Positions 27,415 through 27,992 of a DNA stretch of 27,992 bases are shown here, one piece after another. A program made the position numbers and the translations under genes. Every line of letters starts with the position of its first letter. The first letter of the stretch is position 1. Origin of the DNA: Symsagittifera roscoffensis (taxonomy: Eukaryota; Xenacoelomorpha; Acoela; Convolutidae); contig NW_026971180.1 of assembly GCF_963678635.1 (NCBI RefSeq), positions 1 through 27,992 on the forward strand. The letters are read 5' to 3'. The notes beneath the pieces are model-generated. The model ran no database searches, was not told the DNA's origin, and was given only the letters and a program-made list of their open reading frames with translations.

Positions 27415-27567
27415 TTGATCTAGGAGCACATCCGAATTGATCGGTTTGAGACATCGATGGGACTTTGTTGATTGCATATGGATCGCCATCAAGTTGACAA
27501 GGATCTATATGCAATCAAAGAGGTCACGTTGACGTCTCAGTCAGATCAATTCTAGATCCTAGATCAA
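27415..27567. repeat. Long imperfect hairpin (arms about 66-70 nt)
   Basis: The left arm 27415-27484 and the reverse complement of 27502-27567 share 'TTGATCTAGGA', 'GAATTGATC', 'TGAGAC', 'TTGATTGCATAT' and 'GATC', in the same order and with near-equal spacing. The loop is 17 nt. Such a foldback could be a miniature inverted-repeat element or an RNA hairpin; the sequence alone does not decide. I see nothing gene-like from 27568 to the end. Confidence 0.7.
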
Positions 27568-27992
27568 GTTGCATGTATAAGATTCGATCAATGAGAAGTG
27601 ACATTTATTATGTCTTTTTCTGAACCGCTTAGATGCAGATCTAAATAGTTGGCTGTTTAGGACTAAGGCACCAAAATGTCGCTTGATGAGAAGAAGGCTC
27701 TAATTTTGAAATCAAACTCTGTTTAGCTTCATAATTAGCTTTATGGATGTTTCCAATGATACTTCGGAAAAAAACAAAAACAATTTTAAAGCTCGAAAGT
27801 GCTTGCAAAAATTTAATTGAATTTATCCTAGCCGGAAGCCAAGATGTAATTAGCTGTGATAATTCGAATAATTCATATTGGCTATGTTACGCCTCTTAAA
27901 AATAAATCTCAAAAATCCCAAGAAGTCCTTTTTAAAAAAAAAAATTGGTGGCGTCGCAATTTTTTTAAAAATTATTGTCACTTTTTTGTTTT

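Overview
This is an AT-rich eukaryotic window made almost entirely of decayed transposable elements. I find no intact protein-coding gene and no host gene. The elements are a BEL/Pao LTR retrotransposon, a jockey/CR1-type LINE and a Ty3-type LTR retrotransposon. Together they point to an invertebrate animal genome, but nothing in the window fixes the phylum. The recognisable coding regions carry stops, frameshifts, deletions or altered catalytic residues. I assigned most of them by chaining short open frames and matching family motifs by eye; no database search was possible.

Layout. 1-840 is AT-rich, with a diverged tandem repeat of about 130-180 bp. 841 to about 8390 holds three head-to-tail, visibly near-identical copies of a unit of about 2.43-2.48 kb. 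Each unit ends in the catalytic Met-Asp-Asp motif of a BEL/Pao reverse transcriptase. The third copy runs on into the rest of that pol gene on the + strand: RT-RNase H connection, RNase H, integrase and C-terminal domain, ending at 10515. 10660-14226 shows no gene I recognise, only a 17-bp perfect inverted repeat. 14227 to about 17960 is a LINE on the - strand, with ORF1, endonuclease, reverse transcriptase and a short-repeat 3' tail.

About 18090 to 26200 is a Ty3-type LTR element on the - strand. Read on that strand it has a decayed 5' LTR, primer-binding site, gag, zinc knuckle, protease, RNase H remnant, linker, integrase, an unrecognised basic region, a polypurine tract and then a tandem series of LTR / linker / polypurine-tract modules of about 1.07 kb. 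The series ends in an LTR with a complete 3' end, followed by a second primer-binding site and a second gag start. The right edge (26.4-28 kb) holds a degenerate tRNA-like sequence with a T6 run downstream, a 10-bp minisatellite and a 153-nt imperfect hairpin.

How the parts relate. Nothing here forms a working pathway. The interest lies in how the window was built. Two unrelated retroelements both carry internal tandem amplifications. One junction at 5903-5930 has an insertion templated from the opposite strand. The LINE abuts the second gag fragment, which suggests nested insertion. I see no evidence for a new defence, toxin or metabolic system. The most unusual structures are the LTR-linker-PPT array, the templated junction, the basic region after the Ty3 integrase, and the hairpin at 27.4 kb.
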